This document shows, in pieces, positions 1 to 7,462 of a DNA stretch of 32,840 nt (the stretch's first letter is position 1; every line of letters begins with the position of its first letter). Made by a program: the position numbers and the translations under genes. The stretch spans positions 92,555 through 125,394 of the forward strand of contig CAMHPC010000001.1 in assembly GCA_946186945.1 (NCBI GenBank), in the 5' to 3' direction. Under the pieces are notes generated by a model. That model was not told the DNA's origin. It worked only from the letters and a program-made list of their open reading frames with translations, and searched no databases. Source of the DNA: an uncultured Prevotella sp. (GTDB lineage: Bacteria > Bacteroidota > Bacteroidia > Bacteroidales > Bacteroidaceae).

Positions 1-1414
1 TTGCTACTATGCTGAAGTTGTAGGTGGTGCCGCCGTTCAGACCTTTCACAGTCACTTGGGCTGCCTCGCCTGCTTTGTTGCCTTCCAGTGCGTAGATGGC
101 TGTGGGCAGGCCCTCGGCACTGATCTCGTATGCTAAATATTTGGCGCTGTTGTCATTGCCGGTGATGCTGAGCACCACTTCTTCCTCAGCGGCACTTTCC
201 AGACTGGCTGTCACTGTGGGGGCGGTTGCATCTACGGTTGGTGTACCGGTGCCATATACAGAGAAGTCATACAACTTTACACCCCATTGGGTGGCTGCCT
301 TGGTGCTTACAAACTTCACATAGCGTGCCTGCAAGGTGTTATCAGGATAGTATTCCTCAGTATGAGCATTGATGCCGGTACGTCCGCCGGTGTAGGCTGC
401 CTCGCCGAATACGCCGTCCTCACCTGCAAACTGCAGGGTGAATTTCTCCGAGCAAGCGCCCTCGAAGTTCATGCTCACTTCGGCTATGTCGTACAGACCA
501 CCTAGGTCTGCCACGAATCCTACTGTGTAAGTGCGTGAATTATCGTCGGCAGCGGTCTCACCTTTAATGAGTGCCCACACGCTGCCCAAATTATCGTCGA
601 AGGCACCTACGATGGATGAGCGGTCAAGCTTCTCGCCAATGCCGAATATGCGGTACTGGTAGTTGCTGAACAGGTCTATCTTCTCTGCACCTAACACAGT
701 CACTTCAATAGCATTAGAGGTCACACCGTCAGCCACAGCGGTGATGGTAGTGGTGCCGGCGGCTGCTGCTGTCAGCACGTTGCCGCTGATGGTAGCCACA
801 GTGGGGTCGCTGCTGTTGTAGGTGAGTGTGGTGGGCTCTATGCTGCCACCCAATTGGTTGGTGCAGGCTGCATTCAGAGTCAAGGTGCCACCCACGGTCA
901 AAGGCTGATTGCCAGTGGCGGTTAGGTTCACGTTGGTCACAGCGAACGCCTCGGTGAAGTTGTACACCTCAAACTCATAGAAACTGTAGCCGTAAGGTGT
1001 GGCGCGCTCAGTTCCCTCAAACAGTACATAGCGGCCTGTCACAGTGTTATCTGTAGAGTACAGCGCAGTGAGATTTGCCAGGTTCTGGTCGTTCACTGTC
1101 ACAACTGTAGTACCGTCGCTCAGCCAACCCTCACCGTCGAGGGTGTTACCCACCTTGATGGTGAAATCCTTGGCATACGCACCTTCCCAAATTATCTTGA
1201 AGGTGTTCATGCTCTGTTCTGAACCCAGATCCACCTGCCATTTCTGAGGATCTTGACCGTGTACTGACTCCCAGCGGGTGCCTTTGTTGCCGTCAACGGC
1301 TGCCGCTGCATCACCTGTTGTGGCTATAGCAGTCTTGCTCAGCGCCAGGTTTGTTTGCGCCGATGCTGCCAGTGTTGCCGCGCAGGTGAGAAGTGTGAAT
1401 AAAAATTTTCTCAT
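1..1414 (-). CDS. Secreted discoidin / bacterial Ig-like protein, 3' end beyond the window
   Basis: Translating the minus strand from the ATG at 1414-1412 gives 471 codons with no stop before the left edge, so the C-terminus is missing. Residues 1-20 are a signal peptide (MRKFLFTLLT start, ending in ASAQ). Residues about 21-152 look like an F5/8 type C (discoidin, CBM32-like) domain: an AVDGNKGTRWES motif followed by a WQVDLG strand. Residues about 155-241 look like a Big_2 Ig-like domain (NSSDPTVATISGNVLTAAAAG). Residues about 245-389 form a second discoidin-like domain (AFDDNLGSVW, ARYVKF). From about 395 an Fn3-like segment begins. No catalytic domain is visible, so it may be a carbohydrate-binding or adhesive protein, or an enzyme domain may lie further on. 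It follows the GH128 gene after 68 bp on the same strand and probably belongs to the downstream beta-glucan unit. Confidence 0.85.
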   Translation of the reverse strand, partial: MRKFLFTLLTCAATLAASAQTNLALSKTAIATTGDAAAAVDGNKGTRWESVHGQDPQKWQVDLGSEQSMNTFKIIWEGAYAKDFTIKVGNTLDGEGWLSDGTTVVTVNDQNLANLTALYSTDNTVTGRYVLFEGTERATPYGYSFYEFEVYNFTEAFAVTNVNLTATGNQPLTVGGTLTLNAACTNQLGGSIEPTTLTYNSSDPTVATISGNVLTAAAAGTTTITAVADGVTSNAIEVTVLGAEKIDLFSNYQYRIFGIGEKLDRSSIVGAFDDNLGSVWALIKGETAADDNSRTYTVGFVADLGGLYDIAEVSMNFEGACSEKFTLQFAGEDGVFGEAAYTGGRTGINAHTEEYYPDNTLQARYVKFVSTKAATQWGVKLYDFSVYGTGTPTVDATAPTVTASLESAAEEEVVLSITGNDNSAKYLAYEISAEGLPTAIYALEGNKAGEAAQVTVKGLNGGTTYNFSIVA

Positions 1415-1482
1415 AAATTTTTTTTAATTTAAGTTGATAAAAAGGTTGATTATGTGTTTCCTATGTCGATTGAAGCGGGGTG

Positions 1483-3012
1483 TCAGTTCTTGTATTGCTT
1501 GATGCTGCGTATGCTCCCGTCATCCATCGTCTGCTGCATGATGTACAGTCCTTCGGTGGGTTGCTGCATCTCCATGCCTGCGGGGGTGTAATAACGGGTG
1601 CTCACCACGCACCCTTTCGTCTGCTCTGCAGTCTCTATGCCGGTGGTGGTGGACAGTTTCAGATGGTTCACGTGCATTTCCTGTGTGCTGCCGTTATATA
1701 CGTACAGTGTGTGCTTGCCTGCCGTCAGCGTTATGTTCACGTTGTGGTCGGTCCACACACCGCCGGTAGACTCTACAGTCTCGCGTGCAGCGTAGTTGTT
1801 GATGCGGTCCAGACAGATATACACCTTGTTCTGTGCGGTAGACTTCATGCGCAGGGTGAGTTGGTACTCACCGTCCCATGGCACCTCTATCTGGTGTACC
1901 GTGTAACTGCCGGTGCGGTAGCCCACCTGCAGCACCTCGCCGTTGCTGTCGCTATTGCGGCGCAGTTGCACTGCCTGGTCGTTGAGCGAGGCGTCTATAT
2001 AGTCCTTGGCGCTTATCTCGTCGTTCACGGTATAGTACTTGTCCTTGTCAAACGACGACATGTACGTATATACCAGTCCCAGTTCGGAGAGTTCACTCTG
2101 GCTGTTGTTGCTCTTGAAGATGCTCATGTAGGGGAACGAGTTCTCACCGCCGCTGGGGTTTGCCATGAACCAGGCGTAGCCTGCCACCAGGTCGCTCTTC
2201 TCCAGGTACTGCAACTTCTGCGTCATCTGGTCTATCTGAAACTCCTTGGTCATACCCGCACGGTAGGGGTATACATTCTCCTCCCATGAACAAAACTCGG
2301 TGAGCATCATCTTCGGGAAGTGGCCGTGCTCGTTCTTGTAGTTGTCTAAGAAAGCCACTAGGTTGGGATATTTCTCCTTGTTGGCCTGGCGGTAGAGGTC
2401 GTTCTCGCCAGCATCGGTATAGAAGTAGCGACTGGCTATCCAGTCCACGTTCTCTGCCCAGTTCATATAGCAGTGCATAGCCAGATAGTCTACCTTGGCA
2501 TTGGGCACCAGACGGAAGAACTCGTCGTACCAGTCCATGGGGTTCCACACCTTTCCTCCCACCTTCTCACCGGTGAAGTTGAGTGCGGGTGCCACTATCT
2601 GCAGTCCGTAGTCGGCGGCTATCTGTTCCACCTTTGCCCAGGCATTGGCTGCTGCCTGCGGGGTCATGCTCGCCTGCGAGGAGAAGTTGGGCTCGTTGAA
2701 TGCCAACAGGTATTTGGCTCCAGGGTGGTTGCTGAGCCAGTTGCGCAGGTTGGCCTCGTTGTAATCGCTGTTCCAGCACATAGGTGCAAACTCCATGGCA
2801 AGGCCCGGACCGAGGTTCGAGGGGTTGCCCGTGGGTGCCACACCCCAGTTGTACACCCAACTCACTCCGGGTGCCATCTTCTCTATGGTGGTGTTGGATA
2901 GGGCGTGGGTCTTCTCGTCCCAGCACATGCCACGCTTGGCACTACGCTGTTGTGCGTGGGTGCCAAGCGTGATTAGTGTCATGGCGAGGGAAAGTATTAT
3001 ATATTTCCTCAT
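1483..3012 (-). CDS. GH128-family beta-1,3-glucanase with C-terminal CBM6-like domain and sorting tail
   Basis: A 509-residue secreted enzyme (signal peptide about 1-20, ending in THAQ). Residues about 25-320 resemble the glycosyl hydrolase catalytic core of GH128, a TIM barrel that cleaves beta-1,3-glucans. The likely acid/base is E107 in LLAFNEPNF and the likely nucleophile is E239 in MMLTEFCSW, both at strand ends as expected. Residues about 335-455 resemble a CBM6-type beta-sandwich (DGEYQLTLRMKS, AGKHTLYVYN). The last 45 residues (YYTPAGMEMQQPTEGLYIM and onward) resemble a degenerate T9SS type A sorting tail. The gene lies 27 bp downstream of the three-module GH16 gene and is probably co-transcribed with it. 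Family assignment is from motif reading; fine specificity (endo or exo, triose-binding) cannot be told. Confidence 0.85.
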   Translation of the reverse strand: MRKYIILSLAMTLITLGTHAQQRSAKRGMCWDEKTHALSNTTIEKMAPGVSWVYNWGVAPTGNPSNLGPGLAMEFAPMCWNSDYNEANLRNWLSNHPGAKYLLAFNEPNFSSQASMTPQAAANAWAKVEQIAADYGLQIVAPALNFTGEKVGGKVWNPMDWYDEFFRLVPNAKVDYLAMHCYMNWAENVDWIASRYFYTDAGENDLYRQANKEKYPNLVAFLDNYKNEHGHFPKMMLTEFCSWEENVYPYRAGMTKEFQIDQMTQKLQYLEKSDLVAGYAWFMANPSGGENSFPYMSIFKSNNSQSELSELGLVYTYMSSFDKDKYYTVNDEISAKDYIDASLNDQAVQLRRNSDSNGEVLQVGYRTGSYTVHQIEVPWDGEYQLTLRMKSTAQNKVYICLDRINNYAARETVESTGGVWTDHNVNITLTAGKHTLYVYNGSTQEMHVNHLKLSTTTGIETAEQTKGCVVSTRYYTPAGMEMQQPTEGLYIMQQTMDDGSIRSIKQYKN

Positions 3013-3039
3013 TATGTGTGTTATATGTGTTGTACGTGA

Positions 3040-6000
3040 TTATTTCACCATCACCTTGCGCACGTCGTTGCCGTGGCGCACGATGTAGATGCCGGGTCGC
3101 TTCATGTCGTTCACACGCATGCCGCTCAGTGTCCATATACCGTCGGTACCGCCCTGACGGGTGGTGGTGGTCACCTGGTCTATGCCGCTCACCGACTCCT
3201 TGTTGCGCCAGAAGAATATCTGGTCCAACTGTATCTCGTCGTTCAGGTGGCTGCCGCTCTGGAACCACACCAGGTTGCCGTGGTATGCCTGGGCACCGCC
3301 GTTGCTGCTGGGCAGCAGGTTGGGATACATGCCCTTTATCACCTTCCAAGGTATGTCGTATGAGTACCACTCACCGTTGCGCTCGTAGTTGCCTATCACT
3401 GGCGACTCACCGTCGAAGGGTGCCGAACCGATGGTGAACTTTGCCTCGGCGAAGCAGATGCGGTGGTTGCAGTTGTCGGTGCCGCGCATGGCGAAGTGCA
3501 GATGCCAGTCGCCGTCATCGAGCACGCTCAGGTCTGCACCGTCCTGCTCCAGGAAGCCGCCGCCCGACCATAGGTTGTCGGTGCCTATGCGCCAGTTGAG
3601 CCAACCCTCGTTGTCGCCAAGGGAGTTGACGGTGGTCCCGCTCTGTGTGCCGTCCACGTAACTGTTGCCGCCCCAGTTGTACAGGGTGTAGTAGCCTGCC
3701 AGGATGTTGTCCTCGCCCTGACGGTCTATGGCACCGCCCGACACGTAGAAGTTGATGAAGTCCTTACCCTCGAAGTCGAAGGTCGACTCGCCGCTGGCAT
3801 CCAGACTCTTGGTGGTATAGTCACCCAGCGGGTTCACTGCAGGGGTGCTGCCATCGGCAGGACGCCAGAAGAACACGTTGTCGAAACTGAACCAACTGCC
3901 GCTGAGGTAGGTGGGCATGGTGTATATGCACAGGGCATAGCCCTTGTAGGCGTTCAGGGGACCGTTGTTTTCGGTGCCTGCCTCGCCCCACAGTTTGCCG
4001 TAGCGCTTCAGTTCTGCCACGGGTATGTCGAATGAGTACCACTCACCGTCGCGGTTGAAGTCGCCTATGAGGGCGCGGTTGCTGTATTCACCCAGTACTA
4101 TGGCAGCATCGTCGTCCTTGCTGCCCAGACGGAACATCACGGGCACATGACCCACGGCGGCATCGCTGCGCACGCTCAGGTGCAGGTAGTATCTGTCGTC
4201 GATGATGCTCAGGTCCTTAGGCTCGGGGTTGAAGCCCATGCCGGCGTCGGAGGAGAAGCCCATGCCGTTCCAGCCCGGACCGATGGTAGAGGCATACGAG
4301 GTGATGGGACCGGTGAACACACCGGTAGAGTTGGTCACGTTGTCGCCCTCGTTACGGCTCTTGAAGGTGTTATCCCAGATGAAGAAGTTGCTCTTGCCAC
4401 CCTGCATGGTGTAGTCGTGCTCTGCCTTCACCAGGTCGCCCTCTTGGTAGGTGCCGTCGCTGGTCACACCCTTCCACATGTCCTCGGTCATACTCAGGGG
4501 GATGATCTCGGCACACTGGGTCGGGTCAAACACGGCATTGCCGTCCTCGTCCAGACTCTTGTAGCCGTATTTGCCCAGGTCCACATTGGTGGTGAATGAG
4601 GGTATGGCCTTCGATTTGCTCTTGTAGAAGAAGATATTGTCCATGCTTATCTCGGTGTCGGTCACACCGCCGCTCATCACTGCCCATGCATTGCCCTCAT
4701 AGGCGTTGGGATTGGCAAACATGGGGTCTGCCATCTCGCGCACCACCTTCATGGGTATGTCGAAGTAGTACCACTCGCCGTCGCGCTTGAAGTCGCCTAT
4801 AGAGGGTAGTTTGCCGTCGCTCTCGCCGATGATGAACTGTGCATCGCCTATGAGTATGGTGTGTGAGGCGTGCATGTCAGGGTCGGCGGCACGCAGTGCG
4901 AAGTGCAGCCAGTAGTTGTCGTCGAGCATGGAGAGGTCCTTGCCATTGCCGGCACTCGATGCGAAGCCCAAGCCCGACCAGCCTGCAGAGGTGACGTAGT
5001 AGGTGGTGTAGCCTTCCTCCCATCCGAAGGAGTTGACGGCACCTGTGTGGCCCTCAGAGGCGTAGGTGCCACTCCATATATACATGAAGTTCTTCTGCTC
5101 GTCCACATTGTAGTTGGCGAGCACAGCATCGTTGGCGAGGAAGTGTCCGGTCACACCGTCGCTGGTGCTGATGAGCACCACGTCCTCGCAGTCGTCGAAG
5201 TCGAAGGTGGTCTCGCCGTTCTCGTCGAGTGCCTTGGTGGCGAAGCCGCTGAGTACGGTCTTCTCGTCGGGCACCACGGGGTCTACGGGTGTCTCGGGTA
5301 TGTTGGTCACCTTCTCGCCGTTCTCATAGTACAGGTACTGTGCGTTCTCGTCGCTCTCGTCCTGGTACACGCGCACCCAGTCCACCATCATCTTCTTCTC
5401 AGTGCCCTCGGGCAGTGCAGAGATCTGTGCGGGGTTGTACAATCCGGTATAGGTACCACCCACTGCCACGTTGAACAGGAAGAAGAAAGGCTTCTGGAAG
5501 TACTTGCCAGGGGCGTAGTCGTCGGTAGAGGGCTCTATGCTGCGTGAGAAGTACATGGCGTTTGCCATTACAGAGGGGTTGTTCTCCTCCCACTGCTCCA
5601 GGGTGATATCATAATACATCTCCAGGGTATACTCGTCCCAGTAGATGGTCACCAGGTGGTATTCATCGTTCTGGAAAGGGTTGATAGTCTCGAATACCGA
5701 CTGTGGGAACTCCTGCGAGTACTGCTGGTGTGCCTCGTTCGATGCATTCGGACCGTAGTGTATGGTGCCGGAGAAGTAGCGGTCCTGCCATCCGTTGTAT
5801 TTACCGCCGGGCAGGGCATTGTAGTGTCCCATCTCGATGATATCTATCTCACCGCAGCGGGGCCATCCGTAGCGGTCTATGTCGTTACCCATCATCCAGT
5901 AGGCGGGCCACAGACCGTTGGCTGTCTTAGGCATCTTGATACGTGCCTGCATCAGTCCGTGCTTGAACACCGACTTGTTCTTGGAGTTCACCCTACCAGA

Positions 6001-6273
6001 GGTGAACTGCTTGCCCATGTAGTTCTCACGACGTGCGGTAAGCACCAGGTTGCCGTCCTCCACACTCACGTTCTCACGACGGTAGTACTGCAACTCCTGG
6101 TTGCCGCCGCCATCGCCGTTCACCTCCACGTTCCATGCATCTTCGTCGAGGGCACTGCCGTTGAAATCATCGCTCCACACCAGTTTGAAACCGCTGGGCA
6201 CATAGTCCTGTGCCAGGGTGGGGAAGCAACAGACGAGCATAAGTGCTGCCCAAAGCGTAAGTCTCTTTCTCAT
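3040..6273 (-). CDS. Multimodular GH16 beta-glucanase with three repeated C-terminal modules and T9SS-like tail
   Basis: A 1077-residue secreted protein. Residues 1-22 are a signal peptide. Residues about 27-305 are a GH16 laminarinase-type domain with the beta-bulge active-site motif CGEIDIIEMG (E142, D144, E147) and the usual WPAYWMM strand before it. Three related modules follow, at about 341-552, 565-804 and 816-1024. Each has a W-x-G-x-GF turn, a DLS...DD...LHF/LHL strand, a G(D/N)(F/Y)xR(D/N)GEWYxxDIP strand and an ending of the type D(N/Q)(V/I)FF(Y/W). The last 35 residues (WTLSGMRVNDMKRPGIYIV and on) resemble a T9SS type A sorting signal. The same module occurs alone in the 309-residue protein encoded just upstream. 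Predicted role: extracellular cleavage of beta-1,3 or mixed-linkage glucan, with the modules probably binding glucan (inference). Confidence 0.9.
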   Translation of the reverse strand: MRKRLTLWAALMLVCCFPTLAQDYVPSGFKLVWSDDFNGSALDEDAWNVEVNGDGGGNQELQYYRRENVSVEDGNLVLTARRENYMGKQFTSGRVNSKNKSVFKHGLMQARIKMPKTANGLWPAYWMMGNDIDRYGWPRCGEIDIIEMGHYNALPGGKYNGWQDRYFSGTIHYGPNASNEAHQQYSQEFPQSVFETINPFQNDEYHLVTIYWDEYTLEMYYDITLEQWEENNPSVMANAMYFSRSIEPSTDDYAPGKYFQKPFFFLFNVAVGGTYTGLYNPAQISALPEGTEKKMMVDWVRVYQDESDENAQYLYYENGEKVTNIPETPVDPVVPDEKTVLSGFATKALDENGETTFDFDDCEDVVLISTSDGVTGHFLANDAVLANYNVDEQKNFMYIWSGTYASEGHTGAVNSFGWEEGYTTYYVTSAGWSGLGFASSAGNGKDLSMLDDNYWLHFALRAADPDMHASHTILIGDAQFIIGESDGKLPSIGDFKRDGEWYYFDIPMKVVREMADPMFANPNAYEGNAWAVMSGGVTDTEISMDNIFFYKSKSKAIPSFTTNVDLGKYGYKSLDEDGNAVFDPTQCAEIIPLSMTEDMWKGVTSDGTYQEGDLVKAEHDYTMQGGKSNFFIWDNTFKSRNEGDNVTNSTGVFTGPITSYASTIGPGWNGMGFSSDAGMGFNPEPKDLSIIDDRYYLHLSVRSDAAVGHVPVMFRLGSKDDDAAIVLGEYSNRALIGDFNRDGEWYSFDIPVAELKRYGKLWGEAGTENNGPLNAYKGYALCIYTMPTYLSGSWFSFDNVFFWRPADGSTPAVNPLGDYTTKSLDASGESTFDFEGKDFINFYVSGGAIDRQGEDNILAGYYTLYNWGGNSYVDGTQSGTTVNSLGDNEGWLNWRIGTDNLWSGGGFLEQDGADLSVLDDGDWHLHFAMRGTDNCNHRICFAEAKFTIGSAPFDGESPVIGNYERNGEWYSYDIPWKVIKGMYPNLLPSSNGGAQAYHGNLVWFQSGSHLNDEIQLDQIFFWRNKESVSGIDQVTTTTRQGGTDGIWTLSGMRVNDMKRPGIYIVRHGNDVRKVMVK

Positions 6274-6339
6274 TGTTTTTTAGATTGGTAATTAGATATA
6301 CAATGGGTTCTCGGATTGAAAATCTTAGGTATATTGGTT

Positions 6340-7269
6340 TTATTTCTTTATTACCTTGCGAGTGCCGTTGTTGGTTTTGATGATGTACACGCCCGGGCGG
6401 TTCATCTCAGCACGGCGACCGGAGAGGTCGTACACCTGCTCTACCTGGCTCTCACCCTCTGTCTTCATCTCGCTGATACCGTCCACGTCGGCGGGCTTGT
6501 AGAAGAAGAAGGCATCCAGACCGATCACCGAACCCAGCTTGGTGATGGTGTAGGTATAAACTGGCGAACCGGGTTCCTGTTCCTTAGTGCAGGTAGAGGC
6601 GGTGCCGTTGTCGAAGGCAAACTGGAAGAAGTTGTCACCAGTCTGCTTCTGCAGTTTTAGGCTTCTAAACAGGCTCTTCAGTTGGCTCACCTTTATCTCC
6701 ACATACTGCCAGCCGCCGTTCTTGGGCAGATTGCCCACCTTTTGGTAGCCGCTCAGACGGCTCTTGCTGCCGGCATAGAGTTTCACGGCATCACCATCGC
6801 CGAAGATGAGGGTCATGCCAGTGTTCTTGGTTACACTGCTGCCGTCGTTGTTCATGATACCTATGTGCAGTACGTGGTCGTCGGTCACCTGTGAGAGGTC
6901 AAATTTGTCTGTGATGCTGCGGAAGCAGGCAGTGCCGCTGCCACCCCAGAAACCGGTGGGAGTGATGCTGAAGCAGTCGTCGTCGCCCCATGAGTTCAGA
7001 TCGCCCTGGTTGGCATTGCATACACTCAGGTCGGGATTGGTGCCCCAGTAGTCGCAGGTGCTGGTCACGCTGTTGGGGTCCAGGTTCTGGTTGGAGAGCA
7101 TGGTGTTGTTGGCTTCTATCTTAGATACGAAAGAAGCGGGAGCGTAGAACACTATATAGTCGCTACCCTTCGACACATCGAAGCCACCGGCAGGGGCTTG
7201 CTCTGTATACTGTGCAAAACTGTTTGCGGCGCAGAGCGCCATCACTGATAAAAGTAAATGTTTTTTCAT
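6340..7269 (-). CDS. Secreted stand-alone copy of the GH16 accessory module (putative glucan-binding protein)
   Basis: A 309-residue protein with signal peptide 1-20 (ending in SFAQ). I do not recognise a named family. Residues about 30-258 align by eye with each of the three modules of the adjacent GH16 protein: GFWGGSGTACF against WNGMGFSSDAG, DLSQVTDDHVLHIGI against DLSIIDDRYYLHLSV, KNGGWQYVEIKVSQL against RDGEWYSFDIPVAEL, and GLDAFFFYKPAD against SFDNVFFWRPAD. Six cysteines (C72, C84, C99, C115, C227 and one in the signal peptide) could give disulphides that the GH16 copies lack. The tail (YDLSGRRAEMNRPGVYIIK) resembles a T9SS type A signal. It is the first gene of the downstream beta-glucan unit, with a good promoter upstream. 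A non-catalytic glucan-binding role is inferred from the shared module and context only. Confidence 0.85.
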   Translation of the reverse strand: MKKHLLLSVMALCAANSFAQYTEQAPAGGFDVSKGSDYIVFYAPASFVSKIEANNTMLSNQNLDPNSVTSTCDYWGTNPDLSVCNANQGDLNSWGDDDCFSITPTGFWGGSGTACFRSITDKFDLSQVTDDHVLHIGIMNNDGSSVTKNTGMTLIFGDGDAVKLYAGSKSRLSGYQKVGNLPKNGGWQYVEIKVSQLKSLFRSLKLQKQTGDNFFQFAFDNGTASTCTKEQEPGSPVYTYTITKLGSVIGLDAFFFYKPADVDGISEMKTEGESQVEQVYDLSGRRAEMNRPGVYIIKTNNGTRKVIKK

Positions 7270-7321
7270 ATTTCGATGATTTGATGATTTTTCTCTGGTA
7301 AAAGGTCTATGTTTTCGATTG

Positions 7322-7352
7322 CAAAATTAGTGCTAATATATATACATACAAA
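7322..7352 (-). promoter_or_regulatory. Bacteroidetes-type promoter of the downstream beta-glucan unit
   Basis: On the minus strand there is TTTG at 7352-7349, a 19-nt spacer, and TAATTTTG at 7329-7322. This matches the Bacteroidetes primary sigma consensus (-33 TTTG, -7 TAnnTTTG) and lies about 55 nt before the start of the 309-residue protein gene. It shows that this unit is transcribed separately from the susC unit. Confidence 0.75.
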
Positions 7353-7363
7353 AATAAATACTA

Positions 7364-7383
7364 CGCAAAAAACTCACTTTTTG
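7364..7383 (-). promoter_or_regulatory. Candidate operator, copy 1
   Basis: Read on the minus strand this is CAAAAAGTGAGTTTTTTGCG, an A-tract and T-tract inverted repeat around a GTGAG core, 11 nt upstream of the -33 box. A copy with one mismatch sits at 30700-30719 in the same position relative to the LRR gene promoter. It probably binds a shared activator; the regulator is not in the window. Confidence 0.6.
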
Positions 7384-7395
7384 AAAATTTACAAT

Positions 7396-7434
7396 TATAC
7401 CTGATAAACAGCATCTCGCTGTTTATCAGGTATA
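7396..7434 (-). terminator. Strong hairpin at the end of the susC unit
   Basis: A perfect 17-bp inverted repeat (7396-7412 and 7418-7434) with a 5-nt loop lies 28 bp downstream of the GH3 stop codon. The following minus-strand sequence is AT-rich (AATTGTAAATTTTC) but has no uninterrupted T-run, so the termination mode is not certain. It separates the end of the upstream unit from the promoter of the next. Confidence 0.65.
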
Positions 7435-7462
7435 TAACGTTTTTGCAATCCACTTTTTTCTA

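Noticed and set aside
1480-2289. A 269-codon open frame antisense to the GH128 gene
   Set aside because: It is a shadow of a well-supported gene and has no recognisable domain.
3040-6273. The three GH16 modules as an internal DNA repeat
   Set aside because: They are protein-level repeats with diverged DNA, so they are described as domains and not as a nucleotide repeat.
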